Below, piece after piece: positions 33,543 to 44,856 of a stretch of 64,000 nt of DNA. The notes beneath the pieces are model-generated. The model did no database searches. It worked only from the letters and a program-made list of their open reading frames with translations, and was not told the DNA's origin. Numbering within the stretch: position 1 is the first letter of the stretch; every line of letters begins with the position of its first letter. The position numbers were made by a program, and so were the translations under genes. Where the stretch lies: NCBI GenBank assembly GCA_963921935.1, contig OY998178.1:58253451-58317450 (forward strand). The letters run 5' to 3'. The stretch is from Galeruca laticollis (lineage: Eukaryota > Arthropoda > Insecta > Coleoptera > Chrysomelidae).

Positions 33543-34444
33543 CTACCTTCTGTGTTCTGCGTTTTCATTCTGTCGCTGGAAAGATTCGTTCGAACCAATT
33601 CGTGTACATCGTCCATCCTTCTTCTCAATTGAATCTTCGCCAGGCCAACAGCCAAACTCCAGATCACAAGGAAGTCTCATTTCACGTCCAAACAGCATTT
33701 TCGCAGGTGTTTCACCCGTGGACTCATTTATGGCAGATTGATAGGGCAACGCAAATAGGGAGATATACTGGTCCCAATCTCTCTGGTGGCTAGAAACTAC
33801 TAAGGGCAGGTATTTCCAATGGTCCTGTTCATTCTTTCGACCATTCCATCTGACCGTGGATGCAACGCTGTTGATCTGGTCTTCTTCATTCCGAGCTTGT
33901 CACAAATTTCCTGGAATACCTGGTTCTCGAAATTTCTTTTTTGATCGCTGCGGACTTTCAAGGACACTCCATATCAGCTGATACATTATTTCACCAGTAC
34001 ATCCGCGACAGATGTGGCCTCTTGATGAGGTATCGCATAAATTTCCACCCATTTTGTGAAATAATCCATTACAACCAAGATGTATTTACCACCATTTTCT
34101 GAATTCGGAAATAGTCCAGCGATGTCTAAAGCAATCCTTTCGAAAGGTCTTCCAACATTATATTGTTTCCTGGGCGCCTTTCTCTTGCGATGTGGTCCAT
34201 TACTCGTAGCACAAGTCGTATATTTCTTACACCAGTCCTTCACATCGTTAGTGCTATTCATCCCATAAAACCTTTCACGGACTCGCTGAAGGGGTTTCTT
34301 CACTTCCAGATGACCTCGCGATGGACAGTCGTTATATGTCTTCACTACATCAGCTACTCTCGTTCTCGGGATAACTAGCTGTCTTCTCATCTCGGAACCA
34401 TTATCGTTTTCAAGGACTATTTTCAACAGTCCTTCTTCCAGCAC
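33543..34444 (-). pseudogene. Integrase remnant of gypsy family 2
   Basis: The minus strand shows the tail of the integrase zinc-binding region (RVRERFYGMNSTNDVKDWCK plus CATS), the start of the catalytic core (RPFERIALDIAGLFPNSENG, KYILVVMDYFTKWVEIYAIP, with D in LDIAG) and, after several breaks, the C-terminal block of 412/mdg1-type elements (YQSAINESTGETPAKMLFGR, EMRLPCDLEFGC at 33,543-33,749). The second core Asp and the Glu fall in the frameshifted part (33,750-33,985) and I could not place them firmly. The tail from 32,823 to 33,540 is decayed. Confidence 0.8.
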
Positions 34445-34880
34445 AAGGGAATCCTACTATGCCCAATATGCCTTGAGTGTCGGTGAAAATTGTTCTGATT
34501 CTAAAGTCTAACTGGAAACCAAGTTGATTAATTACGTTCATTTCCAGAATCACGTCTTCTTCAACTATTACCGTATGCGTGAACTTTTCTGCGCCAATTC
34601 CCAATTGGATTTGTTTCTCCCCGTAAGCGTTGGCACCTCACCTCTGGCGGTCCGCAGTCGCAGTCTCGTTGGTGAATGCATCTTCTTGGAGTTTATTATC
34701 TCTGGTCGTTTAATGGTTCTATTTACTCCCGTGTCTACCAGCAGAGTATATTTCTTGCCATTCATTTCGCCATCTACATATACACTGTCGTTGCGCCATC
34801 TGAGAGAAGCTATCAGTATGAGAGGGTCTTTGGAACGAGCAAGGGTCGGTGCTGCCTCCTCGTAGCCGACCCGTTCTAGT
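34410..34880 (-). pseudogene. Aspartic protease remnant of gypsy family 2, joined to integrase
   Basis: Frame pieces read MNGKKYTLLVDTGVNRTI (active-site DTG at about 34,730), then FTHTVIVEEDVILEMNVINQLGF, the usual protease end. Directly after this the integrase region begins at about 34,444. The reverse transcriptase and RNase H, which should occupy about 1.5 kb between, are absent. Confidence 0.75.
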
Positions 34881-36003
34881 TTTCCTGTGTGTGGGGTTCT
34901 TGATTTGCAGTTGTCTTGGGGCGTTTACACGAACTGCATATATGCCCTAACTCGCCACAATTCCAGCATCTGATCTTTCTCGGCTTCTTGTTTATCAAAC
35001 TGATTATCTGGTAAAACCTGCCCTCGTCACCTTCTTCTCGGATGGTCCTAACTATGTTATAACCTGAAGCCTTCGTTGCTGCCTCATATTCAAGAGCAGC
35101 TGTCAATACGTCAACTAATGTTTTGGGATGGGTTAAACGAGGCGTCCTCTGCAAATCGGAGTCACGTAAGCCATCAATCAATGCCTGGATGCACAGATCA
35201 TGTTAACTTGCGCTGATGGATAAGCAAATCGAACTAGTCGGGCAATATCCACTTCATGCTCTTGAAGCGGTTCATCACGTTTCTGTCTACGGTTCTTCAG
35301 CTGGGATTGATACAATGTTCTAGATGTTCGTGACCATATGGCATGTCCAGCCTCTTTTTCAGCTGCTCGAAGTCATCCGTTTTTTTAAGTCGTATCGTCA
35401 TCGAAGTCATCTCCCCGAAGCGCGATGGCCTTCTCCTTATCGGACAAATTATTCACTCTAGCGGCTGCTTCAAATTGTTTCACATAATTGGTCCACGATG
35501 TCTTCCATCGAACGTTGGAGCCTTGACCCGGGCAAAACTGCCAATATCTTCTGTCTTGGATTGTGTTTCTGGCTTGTATGATTTCTTTTGCTCGATCGTC
35601 TATTCTTCTGCTGTCATGTGTTCTTGAATATGTCTCCTTTCCCTCTAACTCCTTGATTTTCTCGTTCATCGTTGTCATTTTATCCTCAATATCCGATTTT
35701 AGAGACGAAATTTTATTTTCAACGTCAGCTGTAATATCGTTTTTCATTAATAAGCACCAGAATCGGCAGAAAGTTTGTCCAAGTTAGCAGAGATATCGCT
35801 CTTCATAGTTGAAATCTTCTCTCACATGGCAGAAATTGACGAGATTAAGGTGAAAGCCTCGTCATTGAATAAAAATGTTTCTCGTCATTTTCTAGTGCGA
35901 ATCTTTCTACGAATTCACTTTTCTTACCGGACGTTTCTAGCTCACGATTTTCCAATTCAGGCTTTAGCTCTGTCACTTTCAGGTCATTTAGTCTCTTGGC
36001 CAT
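34881..36003 (-). pseudogene. Gag of gypsy family 2, broken
   Basis: Starts at ATG 36,003 with AKRLNDLKVTELKPELENRE (SAP-like). It continues with coiled coil (MKNDITADVENKISSLKSDI, about 35,690-35,747), a capsid-like WTNYVKQFEAAARVNNLSD at about 35,450, and ends in a zinc knuckle CWNCGELGHICSSC (CX2CX4HX4C) near 34,950, as expected for nucleocapsid. Frameshifts occur at about 35,900, 35,385 and 35,200. The zinc knuckle distinguishes this family from family 1, whose Gag ends in an Asn-rich tail. Confidence 0.8.
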
Positions 36004-36047
36004 TTTCACGTAGCTATTAATTTATATTACCACACACCTGACACCAA

Positions 36048-36440
36048 AGTAATGTTCCAATTTATACACACGGTATGTCTACTCACTTGATTTATTTATT
36101 CTCTAAACCATTTACTAATTTATATTAAATACACAGTATATTCACTTACACTAATTTATATAAACACTTTCCTATTTACTTGTTCACTGTTCATCTCACG
36201 AGATCTAATTATAAACTAAACTCCGTCGGTAGGTAGTCTGTCTTATATAATAAGTACCTTTAATTCTGGAAACTTCTCGATTGAAGCTCCCAGAAAAAAT
36301 CGACCTTCCTAGTCCTAGTCATAAAATATAATGGTAAACAGTTCTAAGAAACTCCTTCGCATTCGCCAAAATTTTAACTTTCATACACAGCTTAGACAGA
36401 GTCGGATTCAGGGACTACGCCAGTGTGCGATTTCGTAACA
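36048..36440 (-). repeat. 5' LTR of gypsy family 2 copy
   Basis: Partner of the 32,100-32,763 LTR; ends with CGATTTCGTAACA on the plus strand. The primer-binding site (TGGTGTCAGGTGTG on the minus strand) lies just inside, at about 36,032-36,047. Confidence 0.88.
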
Positions 36441-36724
36441 GTTCATAACGCATATTTTCAAACATATTCGAGAAACAGGTTGCTGTATATTCCTAATAAC
36501 GAGACGATCTTCTCACCCACATCATTATCAGTTCTGGGTGGGTCTGTACCGCTGAAGACTCTTTGCTTTAACTTTCCGCGCCGTCTTTGAACGTGTCAGT
36601 GCAGTACGGAGCATCTTGTATCAAATTGATACATTGCGACCTAACTCGTAACGCGTAAGTTTTTTGTAGTCACTTTTTAATAAGATAATATTGATCTTAT
36701 TTTTATTTTATATATTTTAGTATA

Positions 36725-38198
36725 ATGACATCAAAGAGTATGTACAATTCAAAAGATATATAAACTATTCAAAAGTTTATTATTGAGGACGAAACCAAAG
36801 AAAATCCAACTCAAGTAGAAGATTTTCAAGACGAAGCCGACACAGACGCTGACGAGTGGAGCTGGAGAGCGGAACTGATTAAGAACCGGATTCAAATGAC
36901 AACTTATTTTATTTTGGGAAAGATAAAATCAATAAATTGTTGAAAATACAGCGTCAAAATAAGCGTCGAATTGAACCGCAAATATATCATCAGACGTTTT
37001 CCAGCCGTGATACACGAAGTGCAGTAAGCTAAATTGCCTAAAAAATGTTGGAGTAATTTTTTCTCTAATGAAATGAAAAATTGTTGAGTACACAACAAAC
37101 CAGTACATTGGTCTTCAAGTAAGGGACCGCCTTGAACGAGAACGCGACGCAAAAAACAGACTTGACCGAATTATAGACTTTTATAGGTGTTTATCTCGCA
37201 GGAACTTTACATGCCAATGGTATGATGGGGGAATATCTCTGGGATGCAAATGGATACGGAGTATAGAAATATTTCGGCTCATAACGGTTCTTAGGAGGTT
37301 CACGTTTCTTATTAGATGCCTACGTTTTGATAACAGCCTCACTAGACCTGAAAGAAGGGTTGTTGAGAACATTGCGGATATTCGTGAGCTATTCGATACC
37401 TTTATTGACACGTGTAAAAAAAGCTATTTGCTTAGTGAGACCGTCACCATTGACGAAAGACTTGAGAGTTTCCGTGGGCGTTATAGATTCAAGTAATACA
37501 TTCCTTCCAAGCCTGCGAAATATAGGGTGAAAATGTATGCTATGTGCGACGCCGCTATTTTCTACACCCCACCCATAACCTTGGGATATAGACTGGCCAG
37601 CAACCCGAAGTACCTTACCAGCTTAGTAACAAACCATCGGATGTCGTCAAAATGGCAAAGCCAGTTTATGGTACGGGGCGAAACAATACTGCCGATAATT
37701 GATTTACAGAAATAAAAGAAAAATCAAATTTCTCACGTCGAAACATTAAAGAAGAACAAAAGCGACCTCCCACTGGAATTACTGAATGTGAAGGGCAGGA
37801 CTCTACAGTCAAGCATGTTTGTATTTGGAGAGTATTGTACGATTGTTTCCTATGTGCCAAAAACAAATCTAAGGTTTGTTCTTAATCTACTCAGCATTTT
37901 GATGATGCGATGAATAATGAATCTGGACCTTTCCTTCTATCAATCCCAAGATGATCACATATTATAATAAAACTAAGTCAGATGTCGTCGATAAACACTG
38001 CGCATCGTATAACGTCGGCAAAAACACACGTCATTGGCCAATGGTGGTCTTTTTTGCTATGTTAAATGTAGCAGTCATCAATGCCCAAGGGATTTCCATC
38101 GGTAATGGTCAGGAAATCATGCGACGTAGACTCTTTCTTCGGAAACTCGATCATGAATTGGCACTACCACAGCAACAAAGGAGATGTGGTCTAATATA
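36725..38198 (+). pseudogene. piggyBac-type transposase relic
   Basis: Plus-strand pieces in piggyBac order: acidic N-terminus (EDFQDEADTDADEW), FTCQWYDGGIS and RRFTFLIRCLRFDNSLTRPE (37,190-37,360), the first catalytic Asp block SETVTIDERLESFRGRYRFK, YIPSKPAKY, KMYAMCDAAIFYT (37,540), and the late block KSDVVDKHCASYNVGKNTRH followed by WPMVVFFAMLNVAVINAQ (37,965-38,090). Stops and frameshifts are frequent. The element's terminal repeats and TTAA target were not identified. It lies immediately beyond the 5' LTR of the gypsy copy. Confidence 0.8.
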
Positions 38199-38204
38199 GG
38201 ATGT

Positions 38205-38780
38205 TCCACTTACCCTTATTGAATTTTCTTAGAAAACTATTTACATCTAGGGCTTATAAAAAATTGTTAACTACAAAAGTTGTAGAACTTGTTAAGATCT
38301 ATAAAAAATCTAAGTAACTTGACAGGCCGCCATTTTGTTTCTACATGGCCGATTTGGTCCGTTAACGAACTCTTCCAATATTTTGGCCCAATCACTCTTT
38401 GTAGCGAGTGGTTTCGATTCGTCAAAAAATGTCATTCATTATAATGTAATTTACAAAAATTAAAACAGGAACAAATAAACGTAAAAAATATTAAATTAAT
38501 TGCTCAAGTTGCAAACCATTTGACTTTTAACAATATGCAAGACAATGTTGAAACAGTTGCAAAATATTATTAATCGTATCAACCTTAATTCTATTAATTT
38601 CGATCCTAATTCGCTCTTTTAGATCATCAATATTATTAGAACTGTTAACTTTTCACTTAATTTAGATTTCACCACAAAAAATGTGATGGGTATAGATCAG
38701 GAGATCTAGCTGGCTATTCTAAAAATCCTCGTCTGTGTAATAAACACGAGATATGACATAGGAAATTTTAAGAACGCCCT
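38205..38780 (-). pseudogene. IS630/mariner transposase C-terminal fragment
   Basis: The minus strand contains PARSPDLYPSHFLW (third acidic region, family consensus PARSPDLTPLDFFLW), then IDDLKERIRIEINRIKVDTI and LQLFQHCLAYC, the usual C-terminal helices. Upstream catalytic parts are missing. It belongs to the same broad group as the relic at 7.7-8.7 kb but is better conserved in the PARSPDL box. Confidence 0.65.
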
Positions 38781-39360
38781 ATATAGACAAATTTTTCTTA
38801 ATTCGAAATAATTAATAAATGTTGACCTCCAGGAAAGAAATTGATACAAACAACTTTGTTATAATTAGCAAGGTCAATAAACATTACATCTGATGGTTTC
38901 GCCATGCTTTGTTTATCAATAAATATAATCAATACGTTGCAAATTTAAATAATGAAATATAAAATTAACCTTCACACATGGGCATAGACGAGGTAATTTT
39001 AGAATAAATAACAGGAATTTTTGAGGCTAGACAGAGAGGTAGTAACTCTCCCTAAGTGGCCAGTCTAAGTACGGACGGCCCCTTTACCGTCAGCAGTAAT
39101 ATTGTGTAGTTGTGATTTGTGATATTCCAAAACGTAAGTTTTTAACGTATAATTAATTTTTATATATTGTATTGATATGTTTTGTTTTTTTGACATAACT
39201 GGGTGTCCCAAAGGGTAAGGAAACCCATATTTTCGGTCATATTGAGTGTACTATTTACATCTGCGCCCCTCACCTACCAATCTAGTCTAAAATTATAGGC
39301 ATATACGGGAGATATCGTATGTTCGAAGATCATCTCCCTATATATTTGTTTTCTGTATTT
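38781..39360. other. No gene seen
   Basis: AT-rich DNA leading into the satellite; nothing supportable. Confidence 0.4.
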
Positions 39361-40075
39361 GTGCAAGGATATTATATTGTACAGGATATCATATTTATTC
39401 TGATTTAATTCCAAAAAGTCCCGTCCGATATTTTATTACCTTATTATTGTACAGGATATCCACATACCCGAGATATCATAATTAATCTACTAGATTGCCA
39501 AAGTTTGTTGATAGATTATTTACTATATTGTACAGGTTATCAAATTTCACGGGAATCATAATTATTTTATTTGATTTCAAAATTTTGTTGGTACAGAGTA
39601 TTTACTATATCGCACAGGTTATCCAATTTCACGAGAATCATAATTATTTTATTCGATTCCAAAATTTTGTTGATATATCTGATTTACTATAGTGTACAGG
39701 GTATCGTATTTATTCTGAGTAAAAAAGTGTCGTCCGATATTTTATTACCTTATTATTGTACATGATATCCACATACCCGAGAAATCATAATTATTGCCAA
39801 AGTTTGTTGAAATATTCTTTACTATATTGTACAGGGTATGCAACTTCACGAGATATCATAATTACTTTATTCGATTTCAAAATTCTGTTGTTATATATGA
39901 ATTACTATAGTATATAGGATATCGTATTTATTCTGATTTAATTCCAAAAGTCCTGTTCGATATTTTGTTATCTTATATTGTATAGGGTATCCAAAATTCA
40001 CGAGATAGCCTAATTATTATATTTTATTCGATTTCAAAAATTTGTTGTTATGTATGACTCACTAATATATACTTG
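39361..40075. repeat. Satellite with higher-order unit pattern
   Basis: Nine related units of about 65-85 nt, each opening with a version of TATTGTACAGGGTATC. Three types can be told apart by what follows: A (TATTTATTCTGATTTAATTCC), B (CACATACCCGAGATATCATAA) and C (AATTTCACGAGAATCATAATT). Their order is A B C C A B C A C. The array ends about 400 nt from the stop codon of the hAT transposase. Confidence 0.85.
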
Positions 40076-40099
40076 TACATACTTATCCTTCCAGTTTAT

Positions 40100-40292
40100 T
40101 TCCTTCAACAACAACCCTTACCCTTGTACCAGCAAATAGAACGGGCTGACTCGACCTGCATTCGAACTCAGGCTTGGCACATTGTATAAGCCCAAGAGGC
40201 CCCACGAAGACCTTGACCGCTCGCAGGACCGTTGCTAGGCCTTCGGCCGCCCGCGTGCTAGAATTAATTCGGCCGCCCGCTCTGAAAATAAA
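40100..40292. other. GC-rich segment with tRNA-B-box-like word
   Basis: Contains GGCCGCCCGC twice and, on the minus strand, GAGTTCGAATGCAGG, which resembles a B box. A full tRNA fold was not found. It may be part of the hAT element's outer sequence or a decayed SINE. Confidence 0.25.
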
Positions 40293-40495
40293 CTTTAAAA
40301 AATGAAGTAAATGTTGTAACTTGTAACGTTTTTATTAATAATAATAATTAAACATTAAATTATTTGTGCATATAAGCACGTATAAAATACATTTAAACAT
40401 ATAATGCAAGTATGGAAGTAATATTAAATAAAAATAAAAAATAAACATAAAAAGAAATAAACGCTTAGGTCTAAATTGTCTATCATAATAAAACG

Positions 40496-43183
40496 TTATA
40501 AAAAAGGTACTTTTCTAGTTTTACTTTCCGCAAATTCTTGAATTGTGTCATTAATATTCAAACTGTCCAAAATATCATGTTCAATAGATATTAATGATAA
40601 ATTTGTTAATCGTTCTTGCAACATGGTAGACCTTACATAATTTTTAATAATTTTTAATTTTGAAAAAGACCTTTCGCCGGTTGCAACTGAAACTGGTAAA
40701 GTTAACATTATTCTTAAAGCAACAAACAGATTAGGAAATGTTGCCATAAGGCTGTTCTCTAAAATAAATTGTAGAATATCCTCAGGTTCACGTTGTAAAG
40801 ACTCCTTAAAATGTAAATTAAAAGCTTTAATTTCATTATATAAATCACTTCCGTCAATATCGGACTCGTTTAGGGATTCATCTCGAAGCTTTAAATCCAT
40901 ATCTTTACAGTTTTTCATTAAATCTTGGTCTGATATGTCACCGATTTTAAACAAAAAGCCAAAAATGTCACTATAACTTTGTAAACCATCAAACCTGTCA
41001 CTTAAAGACGATAATATCTGATCAAGGACTTTAAAGAAAAAATTTATTTTAAAATGAATTTTGGGATCTCGCACTGCTTCGTCTTCATGCTCGTAATCAA
41101 ATTGACGCGAGGTTCTACGACGACGCATGCTATGAACGGGCGGGAAATCCGTTTGTATTTCTAAATCATTTGCAAGTTCGGTAGCTCCTACAAGTACATT
41201 CATATATCCCTCATCAGAACGCATTTTTGAAAAAAAATCTATTAGGTTTTCAAGATAATCTACGCAAACTTTTATATTTAATGAAGAACTTTGCATCATT
41301 TTACTTAACACATTTACTTTAAATAAGATATCATGCCATGTAATTACTGCGCATAAAACTTTATAATCGTGCAGTTTGAGTCCCAATGCTTGTGCTTTAT
41401 GTCTAGTAGATGCATCGTATAATACTAAGTTTTCCGAAATTTCAAATAACGCATCATAGACATTGCCGATTTGATACCTTAATGGTTTTAATGCATCGAT
41501 TCGGCTTGACCATCTTGTATCACTTAGTGGTTTTAAAGTTAATGTTGGCACGTGTCGTTTAAGAACATCCCACCTTTTGGTCGATGCAGAAAAAAATACG
41601 TATAAATCTTGGACTAAATCAAAGAAACTTGTTGTTTCATGAGACACATTAGCAGCATCATTGACAACTAAATTTAACGTATGCGCTGAACAAGGAACAA
41701 AAAATGCACGAGGATTTATGTCTAAAATTTTCTTTTGCAAGCCATTATGCTTACCTCTCATGTTTGCCCCATTGTCATAGCCCTGCCCACGCATATTATA
41801 AATGTTCAAGTTTAATTGAACAATTAAATTAGTTAAAAAATCGCTTAAGCCCTCGCCAGTACAATCAGTTATTGGACAAAATCCCACAAAATGCTCTCTT
41901 ATTTCTACCTTTTTAGATTCATAATTTAGAAAAACAAATCGAAATATAATTGTTATTTGTTCAGTATGGCTCACGTCTGGAGTGCAATCTAATATTACAG
42001 AGTAATATTTTGCGGCCCTGATCGAATTCAATATAAATGTTTTTATTCTCATGCCTATTAAAGTAATTATTTCATTTTGGATCGTATTACCCAAATAATG
42101 ACTCATGTGAATTTGACTCTCCTGTGATTTTTGGACACGAGATACATGTTCACGCATTACAATATCAAATTGCGCTATCATCTCTACGGCTTTCAAAAAA
42201 TTACCATTATTTGGTTCGTATAATTTGGAAGAAGACCCTCTAAGAGCTAAACACTGTCGCGATAAATATTGGATTATTGAAACAATTCTTTCCATAACAT
42301 TAAACCAATATTTTTTTTCTGATTCTAAAAGTCTTAATTCCATTTGGTTGACGGTACTTTTTTGATTTAACATTTTAATTAATGATATCCACTGTTTAAC
42401 GTTTTTGTTATGGCGAACACTTTGTTCGTGCCTTCCTAATATTTCTGATAGATGGTGCCAGTCAGAAAAGCCTATTTGGTTATTTAAATTGCCAATAAAT
42501 GAAGTGCCAAAAATTTTGCAACAAAAACAAAATACTGCATCATGAGAAATTGAATAAACTAACCAATCTCTCTTAATTTTTTCACCATTTTTTAATGATT
42601 TATAATAATAATTTTCCGAAAACTTTCGTCCAGATTCACTAATGGGATATTTTAAGTTTTTAACTTGAATAGGTCCCCTTTCTACCAACATTTTTGCCAT
42701 ACTGCTAGTGATGTTTTCAGGCCACGTCCCTGGATCATCCGATACACTGATAATATTTACATCAATTTCATCTTCATGAGATAATTCAGCAGGCGGTTCG
42801 GCTTTTTGCGCGGTGGAAATCTCTGTTAAATTGACTTTATTAAACAATTCCGATCCTTTCTCATCAGAATCAAAATCTCTGGTTTCCTCCTCATTAGAGC
42901 CTCTAGCTTCTTCTTCTATATCTACATCCATGGACTGCATGGATGTGCCGCTTGTAGAGGGCATTTCTGTCGAAAATTCTTCAGTATTCGTTTCTTCGTC
43001 TGGATTCGTTTCCTTCTTTAAAAAGACATACATGGATCCTGCTAATTTCAATTTCTCCTCCTCACGTCTTGATTTTTGTTGTCGGTAATTAAAACCAGAT
43101 AATCTCTTTGTTTTTCTTCGTTTCTGGAAATCAAAATTCGCATTATTATTTTTTAAATTTTTGGTATTATTGTAAATATGCAT
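40496..43183 (-). CDS. hAT-superfamily transposase (ZMYM1-like), intact ORF
   Basis: Cut-and-paste DNA transposase, 895 residues with no break. Residues about 1-60 are a basic start (KRRKTKRLSGFNYRQQK), then an acidic linker to about 150. About 175-255 is a TTF-type zinc finger (LKYPISESGRKFSENYYY, WLVYS, CFCCKIF, then HEQSVRH). The RNase H-like catalytic fold holds D399 (VILDCTPD), D470 (GQGYDNGANM) and E837 (ATGERSFS), with a large helical insertion between (PCSAHTLNL, SDTRWSSR at about 554-561). About 800-870 is the hAT C-terminal dimerisation region. Length suits the family. The ATG at 43,183 is the first in frame. It could be an active element or a domesticated gene. Terminal repeats were not resolved; GC-rich DNA at 40.1-40.3 and 44.15-44.5 kb may mark its ends. 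Confidence 0.92.
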   Translation of the reverse strand: MHIYNNTKNLKNNNANFDFQKRRKTKRLSGFNYRQQKSRREEEKLKLAGSMYVFLKKETNPDEETNTEEFSTEMPSTSGTSMQSMDVDIEEEARGSNEEETRDFDSDEKGSELFNKVNLTEISTAQKAEPPAELSHEDEIDVNIISVSDDPGTWPENITSSMAKMLVERGPIQVKNLKYPISESGRKFSENYYYKSLKNGEKIKRDWLVYSISHDAVFCFCCKIFGTSFIGNLNNQIGFSDWHHLSEILGRHEQSVRHNKNVKQWISLIKMLNQKSTVNQMELRLLESEKKYWFNVMERIVSIIQYLSRQCLALRGSSSKLYEPNNGNFLKAVEMIAQFDIVMREHVSRVQKSQESQIHMSHYLGNTIQNEIITLIGMRIKTFILNSIRAAKYYSVILDCTPDVSHTEQITIIFRFVFLNYESKKVEIREHFVGFCPITDCTGEGLSDFLTNLIVQLNLNIYNMRGQGYDNGANMRGKHNGLQKKILDINPRAFFVPCSAHTLNLVVNDAANVSHETTSFFDLVQDLYVFFSASTKRWDVLKRHVPTLTLKPLSDTRWSSRIDALKPLRYQIGNVYDALFEISENLVLYDASTRHKAQALGLKLHDYKVLCAVITWHDILFKVNVLSKMMQSSSLNIKVCVDYLENLIDFFSKMRSDEGYMNVLVGATELANDLEIQTDFPPVHSMRRRRTSRQFDYEHEDEAVRDPKIHFKINFFFKVLDQILSSLSDRFDGLQSYSDIFGFLFKIGDISDQDLMKNCKDMDLKLRDESLNESDIDGSDLYNEIKAFNLHFKESLQREPEDILQFILENSLMATFPNLFVALRIMLTLPVSVATGERSFSKLKIIKNYVRSTMLQERLTNLSLISIEHDILDSLNINDTIQEFAESKTRKVPFL

Positions 43184-44569
43184 GAGAGAAAGCGCTCTCG
43201 ATAAGATTAGAATTTCGATGATCGTTAGTTTTAGTTTCAGATGTAATTTCAGATTGTAAAATTAGTTTCAGATTGTAAAATGATTTATTAATTTTAATTA
43301 TTTTACGAAAACTAAACAACAACAACAACGCACCTGTTATCTTCTTAAAATTATTTAAAAAAAGAAAACCGAATCCAATTCAATAGACATCAACTTAAAG
43401 TTTAAAAAATAAGACTAAATTTACTTACCATATTGTCCATATTTTCACTGTTCAATACCTCGTCTTTTTCTCACAACAATAAATTTAAAAATGATGTTTA
43501 TGTCTTTACTAAACTTTAGTTAACACACTAACATTATTAATAACTAACATAAGTACAATAACGAAAATTAGTAATTATAAAACACGACACTTAACTAACG
43601 AATTTCGGACTCAAGATGATATAACTGATTCGTACGTAAGTGCAAAAATGTAACTGAAACTGACTGGTGAAACTAAAAGAAATAGTTTATTACAAAAATA
43701 TTATTATTACCTACTCCTACTGCAAAATTAATGTATAACCAATGAGAAAAATCTACCACAATTAGGGGGTAGAAATGGGCGGCGTTAAGCACGAATAAAT
43801 ACCAAAAATAAACGCTATTACGAATTCATAAAATATTTTGCCCTAAAAGGTAATAAAATAAATGCTAAATTTGAGAATAACATGCAAGTACGTGATCAAC
43901 AAAGACTATAAGATCGACGGCGCTGGGAAAATCCAGTAATTCTGTCTAATGTCTACTCAACAAAGAACTTTACAGTGGCTGTAAAGTAACAAAATAATTG
44001 CCTTTGCTACCTGCTACGCCCCAGATCTGAGTACTTAAACACCAATCAATAAATTTTTATGATGTGGGGATAAGTATGGAATATTGCACCAATTTTATAC
44101 AGATCTTACTTGTTACTTCCGATATTTTAATTTTTTGAAAATGTTGGCAACTATAAACTAAGCAAGAGTTGGCCCTGTGAGGCCGCCCCAAAAATTGGCT
44201 GCCCGCGTTCCATGAACGCCTTGCACGCCCGCTTCCAACGGCCCTGACCGCTCGTGCCAAGAAAACCCCTCCCTCGAGGTAACCCGCAGGGAGATTCCTG
44301 GTTCTAAACTTTGTGCCGTAAGGCACTGGTGACAGCACGCTGCAAATATTTCTAGGATAGGAGTATACAGTAGGGCCCTTCCGGTCCCTACAACCAGAAA
44401 AAAACAGAGAAATAATACCGTTCCGATACCAATTGGGATATACAAACGACCTATTACTGTGGGGGCAGCGGTAACGGGATACAACCCCCAAAAGGAGCAA
44501 GAAAAATTCATTAAATAAAGGTTAGAAGTAAAACACTGGTGACAGCGGTAGGATGTCAGCAACATCGGC
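43184..44569. other. hAT upstream region and GC-rich block, no gene established
   Basis: 43,184-44,150 is AT-rich upstream DNA of the transposase. 44,150-44,480 is GC-rich and shares only short words (GGCCGCCC, GACCGCTCG) with 40,180-40,290, in direct rather than inverted orientation. The word CACTGGTGACAGC occurs at about 44,324 and 44,534. Two overlapping minus-strand frames here look like chance products of the composition. Confidence 0.35.
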
Positions 44570-44790
44570 TGAGTTAATCACTGCTTCATCATAAGAATGA
44601 AAATAGGAACTACCCATTTATTAGATCTGCCAATCTATCTATTGAGAAAAACACGACTTAGGTATTCCCGTACATGTCGTGCATAATGCCGTGGCGCTGC
44701 ATCTTGCTGATACCATAGTGAATTGTCCGGCAGACGAGAATTTTTAGATTGGCCAGCTAGATCTCCTAAGCTATCCCCATTGGATTTTTT
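44570..44790 (-). pseudogene. IS630/mariner transposase fragment (second Asp region)
   Basis: The minus strand reads NSLWYQQDAAPRHYARHVRE and YLSRVFLNR-IGR, the WFQQDGAPPHY...FPNRWIGR signature around the second catalytic Asp. A stop replaces the conserved Trp. Only this piece remains, wedged between the GC-rich block and a decayed gypsy. Confidence 0.65.
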
Positions 44791-44856
44791 TATGTGGATA
44801 CCTTGAGTGAAGACTTTACGTTAAGAGACCTAATAATGATTATCTGAAATAGAGAG

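Noticed and set aside
40100..40220. Possible tRNA or tRNA-derived SINE
   Set aside because: A B-box-like word is present, but no A box at proper spacing and no cloverleaf could be drawn.
40180..44280. hAT terminal inverted repeats in the GC-rich flanks
   Set aside because: The shared words (GGCCGCCC, GACCGCTCG) are in direct, not inverted, orientation, so ends of the hAT element could not be set.
44057..44565. Two overlapping minus-strand frames of 135-147 codons
   Set aside because: They lie in a GC-rich block where stop codons are rare, overlap each other in different frames, and show no recognisable domain.
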